Origin: Rhizaria sp. SCN 62-66
Taxonomy: Eukaryota > Rhizaria, unplaced
Reading direction: 5' to 3'
Assembly: GCA_001724265.1 (NCBI GenBank)
Contig: MEDY01000185.1
Coordinates: 1-55,318 of the forward strand
Length of the DNA stretch: 55,318 bases
Part shown: positions 10,607 to 22,400 of the stretch, piece after piece
Numbering within the stretch: position 1 is the stretch's first letter
Layout: each line of letters begins with the position of its first letter
Made by a program: the position numbers and the translations under genes
Notes under the pieces: generated by a model
Told to the model about the DNA's origin: nothing
Database searches by the model: none
The model's input: the letters and a program-made list of their open reading frames with translations, nothing else

Positions 10607-11862
10607 AGTAAACCAGCTTTACCTTCATCATTCTTAAAGAAAACACTGTGTTGTTGATGACGAAATTAACAAGAGCCGTGTGGATTCACTTGATATACAC
10701 AAAATTCCTATTTGTATTGATATATTTCTGAACTGACATCTTTGAGACGACGTGACACAGAGGGACCGTGAGTGCGGAGTGGGGGGATGATCTTCGAGTC
10801 GTCTTCAAGTCTATAGACTTGTGAATTGACTGCGCATACTAACTACATTGTCAAATCCTGGCAGGTGCTTTGTTCGTAAATGTGGTGATTTCTTTTACTT
10901 TTCAGTAGTTGTCCGTCGGGAAACAACGCATGTAGTGAGCTCTCTGGTCCCTCGGGTCAGGTCAAATCACCAACGCCACGCTTCGGTTTTAAACGGGTCG
11001 TCCACTTTGGAAGCATGCGATTTGAAGATATCTTGCTTGAATCGTTTGATTTAGTAGTTATAACAGTTCTTGCCTTAGTGTCATGCTTTTGTCAGTAGGC
11101 CAGCGAGTTGCTGAGTGACTGTGACTATTTTAATAGCATTGGCAGCAGTGTTGTGTCGCAGCATTAGAGAGCATGAATCAAACACACACGCTGCTGTTAG
11201 AAAGCCATGTCTAACATGTATTCTAGTATGATAATGACCGCCATGAGGCATGACCGCTATCTGATGTGGGTAGTAGCTGCCGTAGCTTCTAACACTGAAC
11301 CTTCAAGTTGGCTGAAGCTTGCCACAGAGGCGTGATGAGCCTCAAAATGGATCACAACTGTACCGGCATTACGTCACAACAGTCACGGGGTGACCAGGTA
11401 CGTAAAGCATATTTGTACCAGCTGTAGCTTGTTAAGTTCATAGTTGTGTTGAGATGCCTTCTGTTTATTTGTGAAATTTTAACACGCGGTGAAGACACAT
11501 TAGAAATATAAATAATTTATTCCTGTTAAAATTAACCTTAATAATTATATTACTCTAAAGAAATCACTATCTAGTATGATTATAGAGAGATATAATTAAT
11601 TTTTCAATACTACAATTTGACTCACTCTTGTAATTTGGAAAATGTTGGCTGCGGCAGTTGGGCTGATTAAAGGTTGGGTCGTTAAAAGACCTAGTGAGGT
11701 ACCCTATTTTGAGAGCGAAAGATAATATCAGATCAAAACAGGCAGCTCGCTCAACACAAGCAACCAAATCAAACCGAAATTTGTTAACAAGTCAAACAAT
11801 TCACTCATTAAAACCTCTATACTTCTTTTTACCTCTTTCGTGTCACAGCTAAAACAAGCAAT
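10607..11862. other. Intergenic spacer and H4 upstream region
   Basis: 1256 bases of AT-rich sequence. No TATA box or repeated histone promoter element is obvious. A 17-codon ATG-led stretch (11347-11397) ends exactly at a GTACGT donor-like word, but I found no partner exon before H4. Confidence 0.5.
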
Positions 11863-12183
11863 ATGGCTGGTTCTGGTAAGTCCGGTAAGGGCCTCGGCAA
11901 GAACAGTGTCGCTAAGCGTCACCGTGCCACCAAGCAGGGTGGCGATTCCCTCAAGGGCATCACCAAGCCTTCCATCCTCCGTCTCGCGCGTCGTGGTGGT
12001 GTGAAGCGCATCTCCAGCGGCATCTACATCGAGACCCGTGGCGTCCTCCGCGTCTTCCTCGAGTCCATCGTCCGTGATGCTGTCACCTTCTGCGAGCACT
12101 CCTCCCGCAAGACCATCTCTGCTCTCGACGTCGTCTACTCCCTCAAGCGTCAGGGCAAGACCCTCTACGGCTTCGGCTTCTAA
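11863..12183 (+). CDS. Histone H4
   Basis: Core nucleosome histone, 106 aa, intronless, stop TAA. It contains [70 protein letters not shown], the full H4 fold. It is divergent for H4. The tail reads [15 protein letters not shown], the segment before GITKP is TKQGGDSLK in place of the usual VLRDNIQ, and the end is GF in place of GG. H4 is normally among the most conserved proteins, so this suggests a fast-evolving or deep-branching lineage. It is followed by a 3' stem-loop identical to that of the H2A gene. Confidence 0.98.
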   Translation: MAGSGKSGKGLGKNSVAKRHRATKQGGDSLKGITKPSILRLARRGGVKRISSGIYIETRGVLRVFLESIVRDAVTFCEHSSRKTISALDVVYSLKRQGKTLYGFGF

Positions 12184-12283
12184 ATTGCCTGACCGTTCTA
12201 GAGTCTCCTCTCCGCAGCGCTGCCAACAAGCAGCGCGAGCAAACTAACACAAAATACCCCAAAAACAAAACAAAAAACAACCT

Positions 12284-12299
12284 GGCGTTTTTCAACGCC
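12284..12299 (+). promoter_or_regulatory. Histone mRNA 3' stem-loop (after H4)
   Basis: GGCGTTTTTCAACGCC, a 6-bp stem with a TTTC loop, begins 101 nt after the H4 stop. It is identical to the element at 309-324, including 3 flanking bases upstream and 4 downstream. This indicates SLBP-type 3' end processing. Confidence 0.92.
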
Positions 12300-12347
12300 T
12301 CCCAACGACACACAAAATCAAGTCTTATAAACATCAAACTCACATCT

Positions 12348-12359
12348 TGAAATGAATTT
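12348..12359 (+). promoter_or_regulatory. Candidate histone downstream element (H4)
   Basis: TGAAATGAATTT starts 49 nt after the H4 stem-loop, matching the element at 370 behind H2A in 11 of 12 positions. It lies just before the possible small gene at 12385. Confidence 0.4.
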
Positions 12360-12384
12360 GACGCACAAGCATATTTATGTGAAC

Positions 12385-12634
12385 ATGGCTTCTCTGAGCA
12401 CTCTTCAAGCGGCCGGTGCTGACGTTGTTAAACGTTTGTTGACGTCTTGCTTTGTGGTCTTCCGCGCGCTGTCGTTCGTCACACTTAATCAGCGTATTCC
12501 GTACGTCGCGGCAGATACAATTGCTGTTAATGATCTTTGGTGGTTCGCTTTGTGGTTCCGCTTTTGGTGTTCGGAGTGATCTCATTTCTTCACATCCCAG
12601 ACCGACAGTGTCCAGTGACCACGGTGTAGATTAA
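12385..12634 (+). CDS. Possible 49-aa single-span membrane protein
   Basis: Exon 1 is 12385-12500, starting MASLSTLQAAGADVVKRLL and followed by a hydrophobic SCFVVFRALSFVTL. It ends at a GTACGT donor. Exon 2 is 12601-12634, after an acceptor of form ...CATCCCAG, and gives PTVSSDHGVD and TAA. The intron is exactly 100 nt, typical of this genome. The product has one hydrophobic segment of about 14-16 residues with basic residues before it, like small tail-anchored or mitochondrial outer-membrane subunits. I cannot assign it to a family. If the intron is retained, the frame continues 26 more codons to a TGA. The splice signals are the main support, so the call is moderate. Confidence 0.45.
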
Positions 12635-12839
12635 GCAAGATATGCACACAAAAAAGCTAGTCTAACTACGAAGCCATATTTTACTAAAACTCCTATCCCA
12701 AAGATAACTGAGTCATCTGCCTGTGATAGTCTTATGATAGTTGAACTCGGTTCTGGAGCTGAACATCTTGCCAGCCCAAGACGTTCCTTTAGTGACATCC
12801 AGGGAAAGATATCAATCGTCAATAGTCGTGAAAGGAAAC

Positions 12840-12848
12840 TATATATAA
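12840..12848 (+). promoter_or_regulatory. Possible TATA box of ankyrin gene
   Basis: TATATATAA lies 37 nt before the ATG at 12885. The position would fit a TATA box with a very short leader, but no other gene here has an obvious TATA box. Confidence 0.25.
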
Positions 12849-12884
12849 TCTCACATATACTACTATTTATTCTCTTATTCAGAG

Positions 12885-15128
12885 ATGTCCGCTCTTCGTT
12901 TGGGACGCGTGGCATCACGCCTCGTTCCAACGATTGCTCCAGTTGTCTCATCGACTGCAACCCTTGCTGGACTAGCCTCTAAGCACGCGACATCAACCCT
13001 CTATGGTCCTGCGCAGCTTTTTAATTCTACATTACATGCTTAGCTTTCCACCTCGGCGAGTAGTAACAGTCCTAGCCTGAATGTGGCTCATGGCACATCT
13101 TCTGCGAGCGCAAGTGCGAACTTACCATCCGACACCGCCGTTCCCTCGACGGCTTCACCGACAGCATCAGCCGCAGCGAAAAGCTCTGAGCAACCGCGCA
13201 ACAGCACGTGGGCCGATATACTAGACGGTGAAGCTGGCTTAGACGACGAATCCATGCCGCAAGGCCGCAACACCCGCCTGCCCACGCCCACAAGTCCCAT
13301 CGCAGCCTCTATCTTCAGCAACGCCGCCGGCCCCGCCAGCGGCATCTCCGGCGCAGGTGATATCAAGACGACCGCGGGTCTTGGCAAGACGAACGAGCTA
13401 TACGGCCAAATCGGGTACCCGCCGAACGCAAACCACGCGACGCTAGCTTTATGGTTCGCAGTATCCAAAAACGACTTGAAAATGGTTGAAAACGTGCTGA
13501 ACCAGTCTGATTCCCTCCTGGACCTCGACGCCACTGACCCCAACGGGTGGTCGCTCATGCACCTCGCCGCCTACACCGCGTCGCCCCGTCTGATTATGTT
13601 TTTGCTGCAGGTTGGCATCAGCGCAGATGCAGTGTCAAACCGCGGGCACTCGCCGCTGCACGTCGCAGTCGTCAAGGGCAACGCGGACGCCGTTGAGTTG
13701 CTCTTGGAGGCCGGCGCTGACCCGTCCCGCGCTGCCCCGGGCGGCAGCACGCCGTACTACATGTGGTGGATTGACTCCACGTCGACGGACCCGGCGATTC
13801 CTTTCAAGCTTATCAAGGCGGGGGCGGATATGACCACGTTGCACGGGACATCCGGCGCGTCACCCATCACAGTCGCCGGGTTCCGGCAGGACCGTGGGCT
13901 CGAAGACGTTGTATTAGCCGCGATGGACGCGCCGGGCGGGATGACCCACGCGAGCACCGCGATCACGATGCATCACCACGGCTACACGAGTCCAGCCGGT
14001 CAAAACCCCACTCAACACGCCAGCTCGAGCAGCTCTAACGCAACGGCAGCGACAGATAACGGCGCCACGGTGCACCCTGCCAGTATGGCTGCGACGCTCG
14101 ACTACGGGCGTGTGCTTGAGCGTCTGATCACCGCGGGTGCAGTGACCAAGGGTCCCGGCGGCAGTCTCACTGCACCGGCGTACGACGGCAAGACGCTGAT
14201 CGAATATGCCGTCACGAGCGACTCTGTCAACGCGATTCAAGTACTTCTCAAACACGGCGTCTCAGCAAACGCGCCGTATACCGACGCGCATCGTAATGCA
14301 AGTACCTCGGGTGTAAGTGCTGCTTCCGCGGCGGGCGCGGATGCGACCACATCTGTGCTTGTGCCGACAACTCCTTTGGCCCTGGCGGCCCGTCTCGGGC
14401 ACAGCGCGGCTGCGCGCGCTCTGTTGGCCGCGGGCGCCGACCCCGACGGCAGTGACCGTGAGCGCATCAAGCTGTGCGACTTAAACGCGGTCATGGACCC
14501 CGATCCGAGTCTTGTGGTCACGCCGCTGGTGATCGCATCGGCGCGCAGCGATGTCACTGGACCCGCACTGCTCCGCGAAATGCTCACAGCGCATCTAAGG
14601 ACCCACACGCATGATCTAAGTACCTCTACCTCGACTGCAAACGCAGACGATGCTGCCGCTGAAACTGTTTCTGAAGTGGCGAGTGTTCGGTCGGTCGATG
14701 GTGGCGCTCGTACAGTCGTTGACATCAACATCACGGAGTCCAAAGCAACCGTGACTCCCGCCTTACCATCGTATCTCGTCCCCGGTGCTCCAGAGAGCGT
14801 TGGCGCAGCGTACCGTTTTGCAGCGCAGTTAGGCCTTCAGAACAACGTCGACGCCCTACTTGCGTTTGCATCCGAGGAGTCGTTGATCGCCAACGCGCGC
14901 ATGCTTGTCGCCGGTGCTATCGTAGCCAGCGCGGACCCGCAGTCGTCGACCGCGGCCGCTGGCGCTTTCGGCGGCGGCGGCGGCAGCGGCGCGGCGGGCA
15001 CGGCGGTGGGCAACGCTGCGGTGACGGCGGCGGCAGCGACGCTCGGCTGGGCAGGCGATGGCAGCGGTATCGTGCGCAACCGTGAGAAGTCTGTCAGTGG
15101 AAAAGCGCTTGCGAACCTCTTTAAGTCT

Positions 15129-15160
<32 letters not shown>

Positions 15161-16115
15161 GAGCAATGACAATAACGCAAACGATGAAGCCACATCTGCG
15201 ACTGTTATGCCGTCGATCCTTGCGCTGCACAAGCTTGTCGGCTGGAATCCGAACTTGTTACGTGGGTTTGCTGACCGTTTTGGCGCATACTCGATCGCTA
15301 CAGACGCTGGTGGTGGCGGAAGTCAAGCCGCGCTTAAGTATTTATACTTAGCGGGCGCGAACATGTCGCTCTCGGACCCCCGCGGCACTGCGCTGCACAC
15401 TGCCGTGCGTGGCCGCAACACTGCGGTTGACTTGGCGACTCTCGTCGGTGAGCTGGGCGTCCCTTTGAACGTGGTCGACGTCAACGGCTTCACCGCTGCT
15501 GAGGCGGCTGAGAAGGAGGACAACGGGCCTGCGAAGACCTTCTTTAACCTCTTCTCGAACGCCGGCAACAGCGATGCGGGCTCGGTCCGCGCGAACCCCG
15601 TTCTATCGCGCCGCACTCTGAAGCCCTATGCCGAGCGCGGCTACACTGAGGACGAGGTCGATGCTGCTCTGGCGCGGGCGAAGCGGGGAATGGCACCTGA
15701 GAAAGGAACGCTCCCGAGCCGACTCACTGCGCTGGCGGCGTATATCGCCGTCGTAGAGAGCGCGGGCAAGGCCACGGTGGCGCCTGAGAACGTCGCGTGG
15801 GCGCCTGCTGAAGTTAAGGCGCGGGCGAGGCGTGCTAAGGCTGCGGCAGACGCCGCGGCGGAGGCGGCGCGTGTCAAGTCTAACTCAATCGCGAGCATGT
15901 TGCTGCACCAGGACGGGATTGACCGGGCCACCGGCGCTGTGACTGTTGAGGTTAAGAAGGGTGGTGGCCGTAGCGCGTCACTGTTTGATCAGATGAAGAC
16001 AGCAGCCTCAGCGGCGGCGCAAAGTGTGGCGAGCACGATCGGTAACAAAGGCACGACTGCAAGTAAAACAGCACATAACCAGCCAAGCAAGGGTCGCAAG
16101 CGTGCATCCAAGTGA
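12885..16115 (+). CDS. Ankyrin-repeat protein with presequence-like N-terminus; one in-frame TAG
   Basis: Reading TAG at 13041 as an amino acid gives one open frame of 1076 aa, ending TGA. The first 52 codons (MSALRLGRVASRLVPTIAPV and on) are rich in Arg, Ser and Ala and lack acidic residues, like a mitochondrial targeting presequence. Without them the frame has no ATG until 13254 (residue 124). Ankyrin repeats follow from about residue 186 (DPNGWSLMHLAAYTASPRLI, GHSPLHVAVVKGNADAVELL, TPLALAARLGHSAAARALL). A late unit lies near 832-880 (RGTALHTAVRGRNTAVDLA). A run of ten Asn lies at 15129-15158. The C-terminus is Ala/Lys-rich and helical. No GTAC-type donor exists between the ATG and the TAG that would remove the stop. 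Function is unknown beyond protein binding. Confidence 0.8.
13041..13043 (+). other. In-frame TAG codon (putative sense codon) in ankyrin gene
   Basis: Residue 53 of the ankyrin protein. The frame is open from the ATG at 12885 to here and onward to 16115. The context is GCT TAG CTT. This is the weakest of the five cases, because the flanks are not conserved and a short upstream ORF is an alternative. Confidence 0.6.
15129..15158 (+). repeat. (AAC)10 microsatellite in coding sequence
   Basis: Ten AAC units encode ten consecutive Asn in the ankyrin protein. It is an uninterrupted trinucleotide run and therefore probably length-variable. Confidence 0.95.
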
Positions 16116-16450
16116 TTTATTAATTTAAACCTATTTATTACGTACTATATACACAATCTATTACTATATCACTCAATCTTGGAAGTTGAAGTTGTCCTTT
16201 ATGAGCCCCGCTGACGGTATCAAACTCGTTTGTGGTTGCCAGATACTCACGAGAAGCCAAGATAATGCCGTCTCCTCTTAATGACCGTCACACCATGCAG
16301 TTTCCGTGTAACACCAATGCGACGTAATTGAGCCTTGTATCATCACGATTCCTAACATATTTTGTGAACCATCTTTCTACTATTGTTTTCCTGACAGTAG
16401 TCCAATCCACAGAACTTCAGCTCTAGGTCAGCTTATCGCATCAGAGTGCG
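16116..16450. other. Intergenic spacer
   Basis: 335 AT-rich bases between the ankyrin and giant genes, which lie on the same strand. No ORF, RNA or clear motif is seen. Confidence 0.5.
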
Positions 16451-19400
16451 ATGTCAACCTCTACCGCAACTGCAACGGCTGTTGTGGTGACTCCGGGATG
16501 CGCGACCGCTCTTAACACGTGCCTTAACGAGGTCCGTGCGCACCTGTTTCAGTCGCGTTGGGAACAAGCTGTTGAGGCTGCCCGCAAGGGTTGGGCCATT
16601 CACAGCGAGACTGTTCTGGCTGCTCTGCAGGCCCGCTCCTCGTCCTCCAGTAAGAGCGACAAAAAGGACAAGAAAGATAAGAAGGCTGACAAAGACGGCA
16701 AAAGGGATAAAAAGGACAAGACCGACAAGAAGTCCGACAAAAAGGACAAGAAGTCGGACAAGAAAGACAAGAAGAGCGACAAGAAGGACAAAAAGGACAA
16801 GAAAGCTGACCACAGCGACAGCGACGACGACGACAGTGATGACGACGGCGACGACAACAGCAGCACGCCTCAGCCCGCATCCACCGCGCAGATCACGATC
16901 CCCACTGCGACGCTCGACGCTATCGCTGTCACCGCGCTCGCATCGACCCCTGTTGCGACTCCGCTACTCTCGCTGCTGCTCACAGCCAAACCCAGCAAGG
17001 CCGCGACTGCAGACTGCGCTGACGCCGCCGCCGTGGCGTTGCACGCGCTCTGCCTGCTTGCCTGTGACGCCGCACTGTCGGGCTCGCTTCCCGCGCTTGT
17101 CTCGCTGCACTGGGCACACTGCGCGCGGCTTATCTACCCTGCATCAGCACCCGCAGCCGTCGCGTTTGCGCGCGGTCTCGCACAAGCCAACAGCAGCGGC
17201 GCGAACCGCAACGCGAGCGGGGCTGCGGCGGAGCCGACGATTGAAGTTGCGAGTATTGCGTACCGCACTGGCCCTGCTGCTGCGGTGGAGTACTTACACC
17301 AGGTACTTACATCCGCTGCTGCCGCGATCAATGCAGTCAACGCTGGCATTGTTGCTGATAACAAGAGCACCGCCGGTACTGCAGGCGCCATCGTGAAGCC
17401 TCTGAAGGAGATCGCCGCCGAGGCAGTCTCGCTGATCCACGGTGTGCAGGGCGAGCTCCTGTGCCAAGTGTCTTCGCCGATTACGGTCGAGCTTGGTCAG
17501 AAGTCGTATGACATGGCTGGTGATCACCAGGTCAGTGGCGCTGCTGCTGAGGCCGCTGTTGCGTACACACTCGCACTTGCGCCCACGGTAACTGCGCTTG
17601 CTGTCAGTAGCGGTGCTCATTGTGGTGCCGATAATGACTGGAACGAGAACAGGAAGGCGATTGCGGGTGCGCTAGGCTACATCAACTGCTTACACGAGAG
17701 TCTTAGCTCTTCTTCCAGCGACAGCTCGTCTGAGGAGCGCATCGCAAAAGTTGCCGCTGCTGCTGGTATTGAGAACCTTGACGGGTTTAAGTCTAGATGC
17801 ATCTTCTCAACGTCTAAGTACTTGCATACTCGTGAGATCCCCGGCGTGAGCAACCAGGCAGAGTTTGCCCGCGCGCGTGGAGTGGCGTGGTCTGGGGTAA
17901 GTACCATCGAGGCCCTTAGTCAGACCCTCGCCTCAGCGTCCGCGTTGGCGACCCTGCTTGAAGCGACAGCAACCAAGATCAAGACTACGACTACGCCCAC
18001 GGTCACCAAGGAAGCTGTCACCGCCGCTCTCGCTGCGATCACCGCAGCGCAGTCACCGTCTGCGGCGACGTCAACTGCGCCATCCACCGCCAGCAAGACC
18101 AGTAGTAGCCGCGTGGTCGGCAAGGGTATCATTGCCACTGACCCATCTGTTGCGACACCTGCGGCCACCGAGGCCACTGCGACCGCGCTGGCACTCGCCG
18201 CCGCAGAATCTGCCCGCTGGCTCGCTGCCGAGGCCCCCGTCACTGTGATGGCCGCGAGCACGCTCACATCGATGACATCTCCCTCAACGAACGCGACCGT
18301 CGCACACTGGCCCCTGCAGCAAACTATCTCAGCGACGTCTCTGCCGCTGTCGACGCCAGGTCTCCGCGCGAGCCCCGAAGCGCTGTCCGCCACCCTCCCG
18401 CCACTCGCATGGCTGTACGCGCTCTGCGCATTGCTCCGCGCCCGCGCGTCATTGCTGCTGGCCGTGACCGCGCCCGTGCGCGGCGACTGCGAGCAGTCGC
18501 CGTGGGCTCGCGACGCAGCCGCTGCGGAAGCTGCTGCGGCCGCTGCGGCTGCCGGACTCGGCTCTGCACTGGGCGCGTCTGGCTCAGCGTCGTCATCAGC
18601 GGCGCCTGTGCGGCCGCCGATTGCCCAGCGCCCCGCTATCGCGCCGCGCCCGCCTCTCAGCAACAGCAACGCTACCACAAGCACGTCGACAGACGCAGCG
18701 CGTCCCATTGGTTTCCGGCGCACTGTTGCGGCTGAGATCGCGGCGGGTCTTGATGCGGCGACTGCGGCGGCCACAGCTGCCGCGGCGCCCGCGCCGGTGG
18801 CTGCTGTGGTGACTGTTGCCGAGGCGGATAGTGATGCTGTATGGACGAAGCCGGCGCGGCTCAACTTTAAAGCGCCGTGGTCTGCGCGCGGTGTCACTGA
18901 GAGCGAGCGCTTGGCTGTGCTGCGTCGCGCCTTACCCGCAGATTCTGACTGTGGTGACCATGTTAAGGCTGCTGCTGATACTGCTGCACCGTCACTGCGC
19001 TGGGTCACTGATGTGAGCATCTTGCGTGACGCGCAGTGGCAGTGCAAGTATCTCAGCACAGCAGTTGCTGTTGCACGCGCGCATGCCACTGCTTCTGCTT
19101 CTGCGTCTGGCAACGCTGTCGGTAGCAAAGTGCCTGCTTTCGTCCGTTCTGCTGCGACGGAGGCTGCGTGGCGCGTCCTCACCCCGTACAATGGCGCTAA
19201 CCCTTACACAGCCGTTGCCTCGACCGCTAGGGCTACTATTGCGCGTACTGAGGCTGAGGCTGATGCTGTGGCGGCGTCTCTTGTCCTGTGTGCCGAGCCG
19301 GCGACAGTTTCGATCCCGACCGGTCCTGTCCCGCCTGCCAGTGCTTTCCCGGACTCGAACACCGGGCGGCTTAACTTTTTGGCGGAGCAGGCGCGCTTGC

Positions 19401-22400
19401 TGCTCAAGGCCAACGCAGCTCGCGTGATGCCTGTTGCGTATCAGGCTGCACGGCTTCTTGCTTCTTTCGCCGCGTTCCCCTGCGCTGAGGACATGACTGA
19501 TGAGAAGGTTCTTGCACTTGCGCTGACACCGCTTAACGCACATATTAATCATGACGACAGTGATGAGAACTCTGCTCAACCTTCTTCATTGGCATCTTAC
19601 CTTCGCACTGCGCGCTGCGTTGCAACGCGGTTGTCAAACCTTGCTCCGGGTCACTGGCTTGCAAAGTGTCTTGTTCCTTCCGTCACTGCACCCGTCCTTG
19701 CTTCTCTCACACTCACCGGCTCGACAAGTGTAGCTCCCACCCTTCCTGGCAGTGTAACCCTGCCTGCTGCGCTACACGCTGTCGCATCGACGCTGTGCAC
19801 TGAGCTCCAAACTGCAATCGCGCCATCTACTGGTGCTCTACTGCCGAACTTTGTGATCCCGTTTGCTGGAGACGACGTATTCGCGCCCCTTCGTCACGCA
19901 CGCACCGCTCTCGCTCTTGCTGCGGCCGCTGCGTTGAGTGCGAATGCCTCTTCCGGCGACACCGCGGTGGTTGATGTCATTTCATTAAACGGCGGCTACG
20001 GCAACGTGAGCCGCACCGCAATCATCGCAGCCGCTGCCAGCGCCACGGGTGCTGCTGAGGGCTACGCAGGCGTTGCCAGCAGCGCGCTCGAAAGCAAGAT
20101 TGCTCTCACGCGCGCGGTTGTCGCAGCGTATGGCAACGTCACCACAAGCGCTAAGGCAAACGCGGCTGCGCGTGTTGTGCAAGTGCTTGATTGCGCGTTG
20201 CGCGTGTTCACAGCCACGAAGGGTAATACCAACGACAGTGTCGTTGCCGCTCTTGATGATAGCGTGGGCGCGAAGATGTCTGCTGTCAGCGACGCACTCT
20301 CAAAGCTCCTCTGCGTCTCCCGCAATGCCGGTGGGGGTGACTCACATCAGCATGTGCCCGTGCTATTGCTCGCGCTGCTCCTTGGCGTGTGCAATAGCCC
20401 AGTCGTCACTGCAGCATGCCCCGCTGTCGCTGTCGCCGTGCGTGTTACGTGCCTCAAGCTCGACACGACTGGCGCGTTAACCGAGCTGGCGCTCACAGAG
20501 GCAGTAACTGCGAATGTGGCCACGGTCACTCCGGATCAACAACTACTGGGCACGTCGATCTTCCAGACTGCTGTAGCGGCGAGCACCAGCGTGACTGACT
20601 ACGCGGCCAAGCTTCCCGCGTGGGCGCGGCCTCACTTCGAGCAGAGCTCTGTTGCGGCTGAAGTGGCGCAGTTTGTCACGCACGCTGCTGGTACGCCGGA
20701 GGGTGGACTTTACTACATCTCGGCGCAACACGTATCTGTGCTGTCATACATTATCAGCGCAGGTGAGGTCTCAGCGGAGGCTATGTCTAGTTCTGTTCTT
20801 GCACTGTCACCCGCTGCGACACTGGCACTGCTCTGGCACTCCGTCACTGCCCTCTCACAGTCACGCCGCTCACAGTCGCCCGGCGCTGCGGCTGCTGGAG
20901 ACGACTCAACTTCCGCAGTGACTGTGGGCGCTGAGATGGCGCGGTGGGCATTGCTTTGGGGTTTTGGTCTTGCGTCACAAGAGCGTCGCATTGATATGAC
21001 AAGCGCACTTGCCGCACCGGATCTTAGTAACAACGCTCATAGTCACTTGTCCACAGCGATCGCATCCGGTGCTGCTGATCTAATCACTCTCATTAACGGT
21101 AACGCACATGTGAACAGCACAGTGACCGAGACACGCAGCGTGATTTGGCCTCCAATGATGTCGTTGTTGCAGGGCGTGCTTACGCGGTCACCGACGCACG
21201 CGGGCGCTTTGACCGGGCTCGGTCACTTGCTTGTGTTTAACGCTGCGACCACTGCCATCTCCAAGAATAGTGAAGCGAACGCGGGTAGTTTTACATCTGA
21301 CGACGTAGAGTCCAGCTCTCTGGAGCATACCCACGCGGTCATGGCGTTGTTGCGCCGTGCACGACTTGTATACTGCGCTGCTTACACTGCAGGTGTGCGT
21401 TCTTCCTCTTCAGCAGCTGCTGCTTCGCGGGCTGCAACTGCAACGGTAAAGAGCAGCAGCGACGCAGATGCAGCGGGTGCGGCTTTGGTGCGGCTCACCT
21501 TTGAATACGCTGCGTCTGTAAAGAACTTCCCTACAGACAAGGCGCAGATGGCTGAGGTTTGTACTGTATTCCCGACAACATTCCTCAGTTCCAAGGCTGC
21601 GATCACCGGCATTGTCCCAACTGGCGTCAGCCCTCGTGGCGAGGCGTCTGCAGAGGAGTCCCGTTACAACGCGTTTGCGCTCATTGACGCTATCTGTCAG
21701 CCGCCGCACACTCCGGTTCTCACGGCTTCCCATTCAGCGTGGGTATGGACCGCACGCGCCCAAGCGATGGCTCTGCAGGCACAGCATGCGCAGACACCTA
21801 AACTGCTGCTTGTCGCCGCTCGGCTCACTGCGGCTGCTGCTGAGCGCGCCGCCGCTGTGCTCAGCTCCACCACTGACACTGCGAGCGAGGGAACCGATGC
21901 AGACGCCGCCGCGGTGAGCGTGCGCGCGGCGGCCGCGAACGCGGCGGCGACGGCGGCTGCTGCTGCGAGCGTTGGCGCAAGGCTCACAGATGCATATGCC
22001 GAGGCTGGACAAGTGCTGGCTAGCATGAATGCTGCTGTGATCGCATGCCGTCACGCCGCGCCGCTGCTTGCTACCGTGAATGGCTCAGAGACTGGGCTCA
22101 GTTCTTTTTCCAGCACCGGCGCGACCTCAGTTCCTGTTGGACTGACGCCTCTTGTTGCAGGTGGAGAGCTTGTGGTCGCACCGTGCACTAATCAGTCTAA
22201 CTTCTGCGCGACGCGGCTTAACTTCGCAGCGTGGGGCTTATGGGTGTACTCAACGGCGTCTGCGCAGGCACGTACTGGTAGCTTGACTGACAGGCTTGAT
22301 GCTGTGTGGAACTTGCACTGCCTTCTCTCGACCGCTCTTCAACACGCCACTGCCAATGATGACAGCACTGCGGCAGCTGAGTTACCTGCCACGGGGGCCG

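Noticed and set aside
11347-11397. Orphan first exon (17 codons ending at GTACGT) before H4
   Set aside because: No downstream exon with a matching phase was found before the H4 gene. A single ATG-to-donor stretch of this size can arise by chance.
17920-19191. 423-aa minus-strand ORF within the giant gene
   Set aside because: It is an antisense shadow made of Ala/Ser/Val codon complements, with no start context or motif.
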